DNA of 64,000 nt from Archivesica marissinica. Lineage: Eukaryota > Mollusca > Bivalvia > Venerida > Vesicomyidae. The stretch lies in NCBI GenBank assembly GCA_014843695.1, contig CM026391.1:21006802-21070801 (forward strand), given 5' to 3'. A program made the translations under genes and the position numbers. Shown piece after piece: positions 11,138-25,195 of the stretch (within the stretch, counting starts at the first letter, position 1; each line of letters starts with the position of its first letter). A model generated the notes under the pieces. That model saw nothing but the letters and a program-made list of their open reading frames with translations. It did not search any database and was not told the origin of the DNA.

Positions 11138-11365
11138 AAGTTGTGATAGCGCAGTGGTAGCGCGTTCGCTTCAGGTGTGAAAGGCCCGGAGTTTGCGTCA
11201 AGCTGTAGCCGTTATGCTTGTGCCCTTAGGCAATGCATTTAAATTCCACATTGCCTCTTATCTCCCTCAATGGAATCTACCAGGAATGAGATCTCGAGAG
11301 TGATTAATATAAGTTGTCGGAACTTGTTTCGCAATCAAGCTAAAATAAAGTTTTATAAACTAAAC
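11138..11365 (+). mobile_element. SINE C, near complete
   Basis: Head with A box TAGCGCAGTGGTAGCGCG (11148) and a weak B box region (GGAGTTTGCGTC). The body has GTGCCCTTAGGCAATGCATT and CCACATTGCCTCTTATCTCC, of the CTT(g)GGCAAGGCA type found in many invertebrate SINEs. The tail (GAGTGATTAATATAAGTTGT, CTTGTTTCGCAATC) is almost the same as in SINE A, although the bodies differ. Its body recurs at about 59898-60018. Confidence 0.82.
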
Positions 11366-11464
11366 AAACCAAATTACACTGTATGCGAGTGTCCCGTGTA
11401 TGAAAGTGTCCCATGTATGTGAGTGTCCTGTGTATATGAGTGTCCAGTGCCATTTGAACCATGC

Positions 11465-14400
11465 CCGAGGGAAATATATGCATACCACACATGAGGGAAC
11501 TATATGCATACCTGAGGGAACTATATGTATACCTGAGGGAACTATATGTATACCATACCTGAGGGAACTATATGCATACCTGAGGGAACTATATGTATAC
11601 CTGAGGGAACTATATGCATACCATACCTGAGGGAACTATATGTATACCTGAGGGAACTATATGCATACCATACCTGAGGGAACTATATGTATACCTGAGG
11701 GAACTATATGCATACCATACCTGAGGGAACTATATGTATACCTGAGGGAACTATATGTATACCATACCTGAGGGAACTATATGCATACCATACCTGAGGG
11801 AACTATATGCATACCTGAGGGAACTATATGTATACCTGAGGGAACTATATGTATACCTGAGGGAACTATATGTATACCATACCTGAGGGAACTATATGTA
11901 TACCTGAGGGAACTATATGTATACCTGAGGGAACTATATGTATACCTGAGGGAACTATATGCATACCTGAGGGAACTATATGCATACCTGAGGGAACTAT
12001 ATGTATCCTGAGGGAACTATATGTATACCTGAGGGAACTATATGTATACCATACCTGAGGGAACTATATGCATACCTGAGGGAACTATATGTATACCTGA
12101 GGGAACTATATGTATACCTGAGGGAACTATATGCATACCTGAGGGAACTATATGTATACCTGAGGGAACTATATGTATACCTGAGGGAACTATATGTTCA
12201 TACCTGAGGGAACTATATGTATACCTGAGGGAACTATATGCATACCTGAGGGAACTATATGTATACCTGAGGGAACTATATGTATACCTGAGGGAACTAT
12301 ATGCATACCATACCTGAGGGAACTATATGTATACCTGAGGGAACTATATGTATACCTGAGGGAACTATATGTATACCATACCTGAGGGAACTATATGTAT
12401 ACCATACCTGAGGGAACTATATGTTACCATACCTGAGGGAACTATATGTATACCTGAGGGAACTATATGTATACCATACCTGAGGGAACTATATGTATAC
12501 CATACCTGAGGGAACTATATGTATACCTGAGGGAACTATATGTATACCTGAGGGAACTATATGTATACCATACCTGAGGGAACTATATGCATACCTGAGG
12601 GAACTATATGTATACCTGAGGGAACTATATGTATACCTGAGGGAACTATATGCATACCTACCTGAGGGAACTATATGCATACCTGAGGGAACTATATGTA
12701 TACCTGAGGGAACTATATGCATACCTGAGGGAACTATATGCATACCTGAGGGAACTATATGCATACCTGAGGGAACTATATGCATACCTGAGGGAACTAT
12801 ATGTATACCTGAGGGAACTATATGTATACCTGAGGGAACTATATGCATACTATACCTGAGGGAACTATATGCATACCTGAGGGAACTATATGTATACCAT
12901 ACCTGAGGGAACTATATGTATACCTGAGGGAACTATATGTATACCTGAGGGAACTATATGCATACCTGAGGGAACTATATGTATACCTGAGGGAACTATA
13001 TGCATACCTGAGGGAACTATATGCATACCTGAGGGAACTATATGTATACCATACCTGAGGGAACTATATGTATACCTGAGGGAACTATATGTATACCTGA
13101 GGGAACTATATGCATACCTGAGGGAACTATATGTATACCTGAGGGAACTATATGTGTACCATACCTGAGGGAACTATATGTATACCTGAGGGAACTATAT
13201 GCATACCATACCTGAGGGAACTATATGTATACCATACATGAGGGAACTATATGTATACCATACCTGAGGGAACTATATGCATACCAACCTGAGGGAACTA
13301 TATGCATACCTGAGGGAACTATATGTATACCTGAGGGAACTATATGCATACCTGAGGGAACTATATGCATACCTGAGGGAACTATATGTATACATGAGGG
13401 AACTATATGCATACCTGAGGGAACTATATGTATACCTGAGGGAACTATATGCATACCATACATGAGGGAACTATATGTATACCTGAGGGAACTATATGCA
13501 TACCTGAGGGAACTATATGCATACCTGAGGGAACTATATGCATACCTGAGGGAACTATATGTATACCATACCTGAGGGAACTATATGTATACCATACCTG
13601 AGGGAACTATATGTATACCTGAGGGAACTATATGCATACCTGAGGGAACTATATGTATACCTGAGGGAACTATATGCATACCTGAGGGAACTATATGTAT
13701 ACCATACCTGAGGGAACTATATGTATACCTGAGGGAACTATATGCATACCTGAGGGAACTATATGCATACCTGAGGGAACTATATGCATACCTGAGGGAA
13801 CTATATGCATACCTGAGGGAACTATATGTATACCTGAGGGAACTATATGCATACCTGAGGGAACTATATGCATACCTGAGGGAACTATATGCATACCTGA
13901 GGGAACTATATGCATACCTGAGGGAACTATATGCATATCTGAGGGAACTATATGCATATCTGAGGGAACTATATGCATATCTGAGGGAACTATATGCATA
14001 CCTGAGGGAACTATATGCATATCTGAGGGAACTATATGCATACCTGAGGGAACTATATGCATACCTGAGGGAACTATATGCATATCTGAGGGAACTATAT
14101 GCATACCTGAGGGAACTATATGCATACCACACCTGAGGGAACTATATGTATACCTGAGGGAACTATATGCATACCATACCTGAGGGAACTATATGCATAC
14201 CTGAGGGAACTATATGTATACCATACCTGAGGGAACTATATGCATACCTGAGGGAACTACTATATGTATACCATACATGAGGGAACTATATGTATACCTG
14301 AGGGAACTATATGTATACCATACCTGAGGGAACTATATGTATACCTGAGGGAACTATATGTATACCATACCTGAGGGAACTATATGTATACCTGAGGGAA

Positions 14401-17400
14401 CTATATGCATACCTGAGGGAACTATATGTATACCATACATGAGGGAACTATATGTATACCATACCTGAGGGAACTATATGTATACCTGAGGGAACTATAT
14501 GCATACCTGAGGGAACTATATGTATACCATACATGAGGGAACTATATGCATACCTGAGGGAACTATATGTATACCATACCTGAGGGAACTATATGCATAC
14601 CATACATGAGGGAACTATATGTATACATGAGGGAACTATATGTATACCATACCTGAGGGAACTATATGTATACCTGAGGGAACTATATGTATACCATACA
14701 TGAGGGAACTATATGCATACCATACCTGAGGGAACTATATGCATACCTGAGGGAACTATATGTATACCATACATGAGGGAACTATATGTATACCTGAGGG
14801 AACTATATGTATACCTGAGGGAACTATATGCATACCTGAGGGAACTATATGCATACCATACCTGAGGGAACTATATGTATACCTGAGGGAACTATATGCA
14901 TACCTGAGGGAACTATATGCATACCTGAGGGAACTATATGCATACCTGAGGGAACTATATGTATACCTGAGGGAACTATATGTATACCTGAGGGAACTAT
15001 ATGCATACCTGAGGGAACTATATGTATACCTGAGGGAACTATATGTATACCTGAGGGAACTATATGCATACCTGAGGGAACTATATGTATACCTGAGGGA
15101 ACTATATGTATACCTGAGGGAACTATATGCATACCTGAGGGAACTATATGTATACCTGAGGGAACTATATGTATACCTGAGGGAACTATATGCATACCTG
15201 AGGGAACTATATGCATACCATACCTGAGGGAACTATATGTATACCTGAGGGAACTATATGCATACCTGAGGGAACTATATGTATACCTGAGGGAACTATA
15301 TGTATACCTGAGGGAACTATATGTATACCTGAGGGAACTATATGTGTACCATACATGAGGGAACTATATGCATACCTGAGGGAACTATATGCATACCTGA
15401 GGGAACTATATGTATACCTGAGGGAACTATATGCATACCTGAGGGAACTATATGTATACCATACCTGAGGGAACTATATGCATACCTGAGGGAACTATAT
15501 GTATACCTGAGGGAACTATATGTATACCATACCTGAGGGAACTATATGTATACCTGAGGGAACTATATGTGTACCATACCTGAGGGAACTATATGCATAC
15601 CTGAGGGAACTATATGCATACCTGAGGGAACTATATGTATACCATACCTGAGGGAACTATATGCATACCTGAGGGAACTATATGTATACCTGAGGGAACT
15701 ATATGCATACCTGAGGGAACTATATGCATACCTGAGGGAACTATATGTATACCTGAGGGAATTATATGTATACCATACCTGAGGGAACTATATGCATACC
15801 TGAGGGAACTATATGTATACCTGAGGGAACTATATGTATACCTGAGGGACTATATGTATACCTGAGAGAACTATATGTATACCTGAGGGAACTATATGCA
15901 TACCATACCTGAGGGAACTATATGCATACCTGAGGGAACTATATGTATACCATACCTGAGGGAACTATATGCATACCACACCTGAGGGAACTATATGCAT
16001 ACCTGAGGGAACTATATGTGTACCATACCTGAGGGAACTATATGCATACCTGAGGGAACTATATGTATACCATACATGAGGGAACTATATGTATATCTGA
16101 GGGAACTATATGCATACCTGAGGGAACTATATGCATACCATACCTGAGGGAACTATATGTATACCTGAGGGAACTATATGCATACCTGAGGGAACTATAT
16201 GCATACCTGAGGGAACTATATGCATACCATACCTGAGGGAACTATATGTATACCTGAGGGAACTATATGCATACCTGAGGGTACTATATGCATACCATAC
16301 CTGAGGGAACTATATGTATACCATACCTGAGGGAACTATATGTATACCTGAGGGAACTATATGCATACCATACCTGAGGGAACTATATGTATACCTGAGG
16401 GAACTATATGCATACCTGAGGGAACTATATGCATACATGAGGGAACTATATGTATACCTGAGGGAACTATATGTATACCTGAGGGAACTATATGCATATC
16501 TGAGGGAACTATATGCATACCTGAGGGAACTATATGCATACCTGAGGGAACTATATGTATACCTGAGGGAACTATATGCATACCTGAGGGAACTATATGT
16601 ATACCATACCTGAGGGAACTATATGTATACCATACATGAGGGAACTATATGTATACCTGAGGGAACTATATGTATACCTGAGGGAACTATATGTATACCA
16701 TACCTGAGGGAACTATATACATACCTGAGGGAACTATATGTATACATGAGGGAACTATATGTATACCTGAGGGAACTATATGCATACCACACCTGAGGGA
16801 ACTATATGTATACCTGAGGGAACTATATGCATACCTGAGGGAACTATATGCATACCTGAGGGAACTATATGCATACCTGAGGGAACTATATGCATACCTG
16901 AGGGAACTATATGCATACCAACCTGAGGGAACTATATGTATACCTGAGGGAACTATATGCATACCATACCTGAGGGAACTATATGCATACCTGAGGGAAC
17001 TATATGTATACCATACCTGAGGGAACTATATGCATACCTGAGGGAACTATATGCATACCATACTGAGGGAACTATATGTATACCTGAGGGAACTATATGT
17101 ATACCATACCTGAGGGAACTATATGCATACCTGAGGGAACTATATGTATACATGAGGGAACTATATGTATACCTGAGGGAACTATATGCATACCATACCT
17201 GAGGGAACTATATGCATACCATAGGGAACTAATGTATACCTGAGGGAACTATATGCATACCTGAGGGAACTATATGCATACCTGAGGGAACTATATGCAT
17301 ACCTGAGGGAACTATATGCATACCTGAGGGAACTATATGCATACCATACCTGAGGGAACTATATGTATACCTGAGGGAACTATATGCATACCATACCTGA

Positions 17401-20400
17401 GGGAACTATATGCATACCTGAGGGAACTATATGTATACCATACCTGAGGGAACTATATGCATACCTGAGGGAACTATATGCATACCATACTGAGGGAACT
17501 ATATGTATACCTGAGGGAACTATATGTATACCATACCTGAGGGAACTATATGTATACCTGAGGGAACTATATGTATACCATACCTGAGGGAACTATATGT
17601 ATACCTGAGGGAACTATATGCATACCTGAGGGAACTATATGTATACCATACTGAGGGAACTATATGCATACCATACTGAGGGAACTATATGTATACATGA
17701 GGGAACTATATGTATACCATACCTGAGGGAACTATATGTATACCTGAGGGAACTATATGTATACCATACCTGAGGGAACTATATGCATACCTGAGGGAAC
17801 TATATGTATACCATACTGAGGGAACTATATGTATACCTGAGGGAACTATATGTATACCTGAGGGAACTATATGCATACCTGAGGGAACTATATGCATACC
17901 ATACCTGAGGGAACTATATGTATACCTGAGGGAACTATATGCATACCTGAGGGAACTATATGCATACCTGAGGGAACTATATGCATACCTGAGGGAACTA
18001 TATGCATACCTGAGGGAACTATATGTATACCTGAGGGAACTATATGCATACCTGAGGGAACTATATGTATACCTGAGGGAACTATATGTATACCTGAGGG
18101 AACTATATGCATACCTGAGGGAACTATATGTATACCTGAGGGAACTATATGTATACCTGAGGGAACTATATGCATACCTGAGGGAACTATATGCATACCA
18201 TACCTGAGGGAACTATATGCATACCTGAGGGAACTATATGCATACCTGAGGGAACTATATGTATACCTGAGGGAACTATATGTATACCTGAGGGAACTAT
18301 ATGTATACCTGAGGGAACTATATGTATACCATACCTGAGGGAACTATATGCATACCTGAGGGAACTATATGCATACCTGAGGGAACTATATGTATACCTG
18401 AGGGAACTATATGCATACCTGAGGGAACTATATGTATACCATACCTGAGGGAACTATATGCATACCTGAGGGAACTATATGTATACCTGAGGGAACTATA
18501 TGTATACCATACCTGAGGGAACTATATGTATACCTGAGGGAACTATATGTATACCATACCTGAGGGAACTATATGCATACCTGAGGGAACTATATGCATA
18601 CCTGAGGGAACTATATGTATACCATACCTGAGGGAACTATATGCATACCTGAGGGAACTATATGTATACCTGAGGGAACTATATGCATACCTGAGGGAAC
18701 TATATGCATACCTGAGGGAACTATATGTATACCTGAGGGAACTATATGTATACCATACCTGAGGGAACTATATGCATACCTGAGGGAACTATATGTATAC
18801 CTGAGGGAACTATATGTATACCTGAGGGAACTATATGTATACCTGAGGGAACTATATGTATACCTGAGGGAACTATATGCATACCATACCTGAGGGAACT
18901 ATATGCATACCTGAGGGAACTATATGTATACCATACCTGAGGGAACTATATGCATACCACACCTGAGGGAACTATATGCATACCTGAGGGAACTATATGT
19001 GTACCATACCTGAGGGAACTATATGTATACCAAACCTGAGGGAACTATATGCATACCTGAGGGAACTATATGTGTACCATACCTGAGGGAACTATATGTA
19101 TACCAAACCTGAGGGAACTATATGCATACCTGAGGGAACTATATGTATACCTGAGGGAACTATATGTATACCTGAGGGAACTATATGTGTACCATACCTG
19201 AGGGAACTATATGTATACCTGAGGGAACTATATGTATACCATACCTGAGGGAACTATATGTATACCTGAGGGAACTATATGTATACCTGAGGGAACTATA
19301 TGCATACCATACCTGAGGGAACTATATGTATACCTGAGGGAACTATATGTATACCTGAGGGAACTATATGTATACCATACCTGAGGGAACTATATGTATA
19401 CCATACCTGAGGGAACTATATGTGTACCATACCTGAGGGAACTATATGTATACCTGAGGGAACTATATGTATACCATACCTGAGGGAACTATATGTATAC
19501 CATACCTGAGGGAACTATATGTATACCTGAGGGAACTATATGTATACCTGAGGGAACTATATGTATACCATACCTGAGGGAACTATATACATACCTGAGG
19601 GAACTATATGTATACATGAGGGAACTATATGTATACCTGAGGGAACTATATGCATACCATACCTGAGGGATCTATATGCATACCACACCTGAGGGAACTA
19701 TATGTATACCTGAGGGAACTATATGCATACCTGAGGGAATTATATGTATACCTGAGGGAACTATATGTATACCATACCTGAGGGAACTATATGTATACCT
19801 GAGGGAACTATATGTATACCTGAGGGAACTATATGTATACCTGAGGGAACTATATGTATACCTGAGGGAACTATATGCATACCTGAGGGAACTATATGCA
19901 TACCTGAGGGAACTATATGTATACCTGAGGGAACTATATGCATACCATACCTGAGGGAACTATATGTATACCTGAGGGAACTATATGTATACCACACCTG
20001 AGGGAACTATATGTGTACCATAACTGAGGGAACTATATGCATACCACACCTGAGGGAACTATATGTGTACCATACCTGAGGGAACTATATGCATACCATA
20101 CCTGAGGGAACTATATGTATACCATACCTGAGGGAACTATATGCATACCATACCTGAGGGAACTATATGTATATCTGAGGGAACTATATGTATACCTGAG
20201 GGAACTAAATGCATATCTGAGGGAACTATATGCATACCTGAGGGAACTATATGTATACCATACCTGAGGGAACTATATGCATACCATACGTGAGGGAACT
20301 ATATGCATACCTGAGGGAACTATATGTATACCATACCTGAGGGAACTATATATATATCTGAGGGAACTATATGTATATCTGAGGGAACTATATGTATACC

Positions 20401-23400
20401 ATACCTGAGGGAACTATATGCATACCATACGTGAGGGAACTATATGCATACCTGAGGGAACTATATGTATACCATACCTGAGGGAACTATATGTATATCT
20501 GAGGGAACTATATGTATACCTGAGGGAACTATATGCATACATGAGGGAACTATATGTATACCTGAGGGAACTATATGCATACCTGAGGGAACTATATGCA
20601 TACCTGAGGGAACTATATGTATACCTGAGGGAACTATATGTATACCTGAGGGAACTATATGTATACCTGAGGGAACTATATGTATACCTGAGGGAACTAT
20701 ATGTATACCATACCTGAGGGAACTATATGCATACCTGAGGGAACTATATGCATACCTGAGGGAACTATATGCATACCTGAGGGAACTATATGCATACCTG
20801 AGGGAACTATATGTATACCTGAGGGAACTATATGCATACCTGAGGGAACTATATGCATACCTGAGGGAACTATATGTATACCTGAGGGAACTATATGCAT
20901 ACCTGAGGGAACTATATGTATACCTGAGGGAACTATATGCATACCTGAGGGAACTATATGCATACCTGAGGGAACTATATGCATACCTGAGGGAACTATA
21001 TGCATACCTGAGGGAACTATATGCATACCTGAGGGAACTATATGCATACCTGAGGGAACTATATGCATACCTGAGGGAACTATATGCATACCATACCTGA
21101 GGGAACTATATGTATACCTGAGGGAACTATATGCATACCTGAGGGAACTATATGTATACCTGAGGGAACTATATGTATACCTGAGGGAACTATATGTATA
21201 CCATACCTGAGGGAACTATATGCATACCTGAGGGAACTATATGATACCATACCTGAGGGAACTATATGTATACCTGAGGGAACTATATGCATACCTGAGG
21301 GAACTATATGTATACCTGAGGGAACTATATGTATACCTGAGGGAACTATATGTATACCTGAGGGAACTATATGTATACCATACTGAGGGAACTATATGCA
21401 TACCTGAGGGAACTATATGCATACCTGAGGGAACTATATGTATACCTGAGGGAACTATATGTATACCTGAGGGAACTATATGTATACCTGAGGGAACTAT
21501 ATGCATACCTGAGGGAACTATATGTATACCTGAGGGAACTATATGTATACCTGAGGGAACTATATGTATACCTGAGGGAACTATATGTATACCTGAGGGA
21601 ACTATATGTATACCTGAGGGAACTATATGTATACCTGAGGGAACTATATGCATACCTGAGGGAACTATATGTATACCTGAGGGAACTATATGCATACCTG
21701 AGGGAACTATATGCATACCTGAGGGAACTATATGCATACCTGAGGGAACTATATGTATACCTGAGGGAACTATATGTATACCTGAGGGACTATATGTATA
21801 CCTGAGGGAACTATATGTATACCTGAGGGAACTATATGCATACCATACCTGAGGGAACTATATGCATACCTGAGGGAACTATATGTATACCATACCTGAG
21901 GGAACTATATGCATACCAACTGAGGGAACTATATGCATACCTGAGGGAACTATATGTACCATACCTGAGGGAACTATATGCATACCTGAGGGAACTATAT
22001 GTATACCATCTGAGGGAACTATATGTATACCTGAGGGAACTATATGCATACCTGAGGGAACTATATGCATACCATACCTGAGGGAACTATATGTATACCT
22101 GAGGGAACTATATGCATACCTGAGGGAACTATATGCATACCTGAGGGAACTATATGTATACCTGAGGGAACTATATGCATACCTGAGGGAACTATATGCA
22201 TACCTGAGGGAACTATATGTATACCTGAGGGAACTATATGCATACCTGAGGGAACTATATGCATACCTGAGGGAACTATATGCATACCATTGAGGGAACT
22301 ATATGTATACCTGAGGGAACTATATGTATACCTGAGGGAACTATATGCATACCATACCTGAGGGAACTATATGTATACCTGAGGGAACTATATGCATACC
22401 TGAGGGAACTATATGTATACCTGAGGGAACTATATGTATACCTGAGGGAACTATATGTATACCTGAGGGAACTATATGTTACCATACCTGAGGGAACTAT
22501 ATGCATACCTGAGGGAACTATATGCATACCTGAGGGAACTATATGTATACCTGAGGGAACTATATGTATACCTGAGGGAACTATATGTATACCTGAGGGA
22601 ACTATATGCATACCTGAGGGAACTATATGTATACCTGAGGGAACTATATGTATACCTGAGGGAACTATATGTATACCTGAGGGAACTATATGTATACCTG
22701 AGGGAACTATATGTATACCTGAGGGAACTATATGTATACCTGAGGGAACTATATGCATACCTGAGGGAACTATATGTATACCTGAGGGAACTATATGTAT
22801 ACCTGAGGGAACTATATGTATACCTGAGGGAACTATATGTATACCTGAGGGAACTATATGTATACCTGAGGGAACTATATGCATACCTGAGGGAACTATA
22901 TGTATACCTGAGGGAACTATATGCATACCTGAGGGAACTATATGCATACCTGAGGGAACTATATGTATACCTGAGGGAACTATATGTATACCTGAGGGAA
23001 CTATATGTATACCTGAGGGAACTATATGCATACCTGAGGGAACTATATGTATACCTGAGGGAACTATATGTATACCTGAGGGAACTATATGTATACCTGA
23101 GGGAACTATATGTATACCTGAGGGAACTATATGTATACCTGAGGGAACTATATGTATACCTGAGGGAACTATATGTATACCTGAGGGAACTATATGCATA
23201 CCTGAGGGAACTATATGCATACCTGAGGGAACTATATGTATACCTGAGGGAACTATATGTATACCTGAGGGAACTATATGTATACCTGAGGGAACTATAT
23301 GTATACCTGAGGGAACTATATGCATACCATACTGAGGGAACTATATGCATACCTGAGGGAACTATATGCATACCATACCTGAGGGAACTATATGTATACC

Positions 23401-25195
23401 TGAGGGAACTATATGTATACCTGAGGGAACTATATGTATACCATACTGAGGGAACTATATGCATACCTGAGGGAACTATATGTATACCTGAGGGAACTAT
23501 ATGCATACCATACCTGAGGGAACTATATGTATACCTGAGGGAACTATATGTATACATGAGGGAACTATATGCATACCTGAGGGAACTATATGCATACCAT
23601 ACCTGAGGGAACTATATGTATACCTGAGGGAACTATATGCATACCTGAGGGAACTATATGCATACCTGAGGGAACTATATGTATACCTGAGGGAACTATA
23701 TGTATACCATACCTGAGGGAACTATATGCATACCTGAGGGAACTATATGTATACCTGAGGGAACTATATGCATACCTGAGGGAACTATATGCATACCATA
23801 CCTGAGGGAACTATATGTATACCTGAGGGAACTATATGCATACCTGAGGGAACTATATGCATACCTGAGGGAACTATATGCATACCTGAGGGAACTATAT
23901 GCATACCTGAGGGAACTATATGTATACCTGAGGGAACTATATGCATACCTGAGGGAACTATATGCATACCTGAGGGAACTATATGTATACCTGAGGGAAC
24001 TATATGCATACCTGAGGGAACTATATGTATATCTGAGGGAACTATATGTATACCTGAGGGAACTATATGCATACCTGAGGGAACTATATGCAGGAACTAT
24101 ATGCATACCTGAGGGAACTATATGCATACCATACCTGAGGGAACTATATGCATACCTGAGGGAACTATATGCATACCTGAGGGAACTATATGCATACCTG
24201 AGGGAACTATATGCATACCTGAGGGAACTATATGCATACCATACCTGAGGGAACTATATGTATACCTGAGGGAACTATATGCATACCTGAGGGAACTATA
24301 TGTATACCTGAGGGAACTATATGTATACCTGAGGGAACTATATGTATACCTGAGGGAACTATATGTATACCTACTGAGGGAACTATATGCATACCTGAGG
24401 GAACTATATGTATACCTGAGGGAACTATATGTATACCTGAGGGAACTATATGCATACCATACCTGAGGGAACTATATGCATACCTGAGGGAACTATATGC
24501 ATACCTGAGGGAACTATATGCATACCATACCTGAGGGAACTATATGTATACCTGAGGGAACTATATGCATACCATACCTGAGGGAACTATATGCATACCT
24601 GAGGGAACTATATGTATACCTGAGGGAACTATATGTATACCTGAGGGAACTATATGCATACCTGAGGGAACTATATGTATACCATACCTGAGGGAACTAT
24701 ATGCATACCTGAGGGAACTATATGCATACCATACTGAGGGAACTATATGTATACCTGAGGGAACTATATGTATACCATACCTGAGGGAACTATATGTATA
24801 CCTGAGGGAACTATATGTATACCATACCTGAGGGAACTATATGTATACCTGAGGGAACTATATGCATACCTGAGGGAACTATATGTATACCTGAGGGAAC
24901 TATATGTATACCATACCTGAGGGAACTATATGTATACCTGAGGGAACTATATGCATACCTGAGGGAACTATATGTATACCTGAGGGAACTATATGATACC
25001 TGAGGGAACTATATGCATACCTGAGGGAACTATATGCATACCATACCTGAGGGAACTATATGCATACCTGAGGGAACTATATGCATACCTGAGGGAACTA
25101 TATGTATACTATACCTGAGGGAACTATATGTATACCACACCTGAGGGAACCATATGCATACCTGAGGGAACTATATGCATATCTGAGGGAACTGT
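11465..25195. repeat. 21/26 bp satellite, 13.7 kb
   Basis: Unit CCTGAGGGAACTATATGCAT + A, 21 bp, several hundred copies. Two variables carry nearly all differences: C/T (ATGCATAC versus ATGTATAC) and an optional 5-bp duplication CATAC that makes the unit 26 bp. Rarer marks are CATGAGGG, TATCTGAGGG, ATACCACACC, ATGTGTACC and small deletions. Rare marks recur at fixed offsets of about 2.98 kb (15.2-16.0 versus 18.2-19.0 kb), showing higher-order duplication. Because 21 is divisible by three, stop-free frames up to 376 codons occur on both strands; they break wherever a 26-bp unit shifts the frame. No gene is claimed. Confidence 0.98.

Noticed and set aside
13000..14200. Telomeric or classical centromeric repeat
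   Set aside because: No TTAGGG-type telomere repeat is present, and no unit here matches a centromere motif I know; a centromeric role cannot be judged from sequence alone.
11465..25195. Many overlapping frames up to 376 codons on both strands (EGTICIP, LRELYAY and HIVPSG repeats)
   Set aside because: All are the 21-bp unit read in different frames. They are interrupted by 5-bp length changes, and several frames are open at the same place, which no real gene requires.
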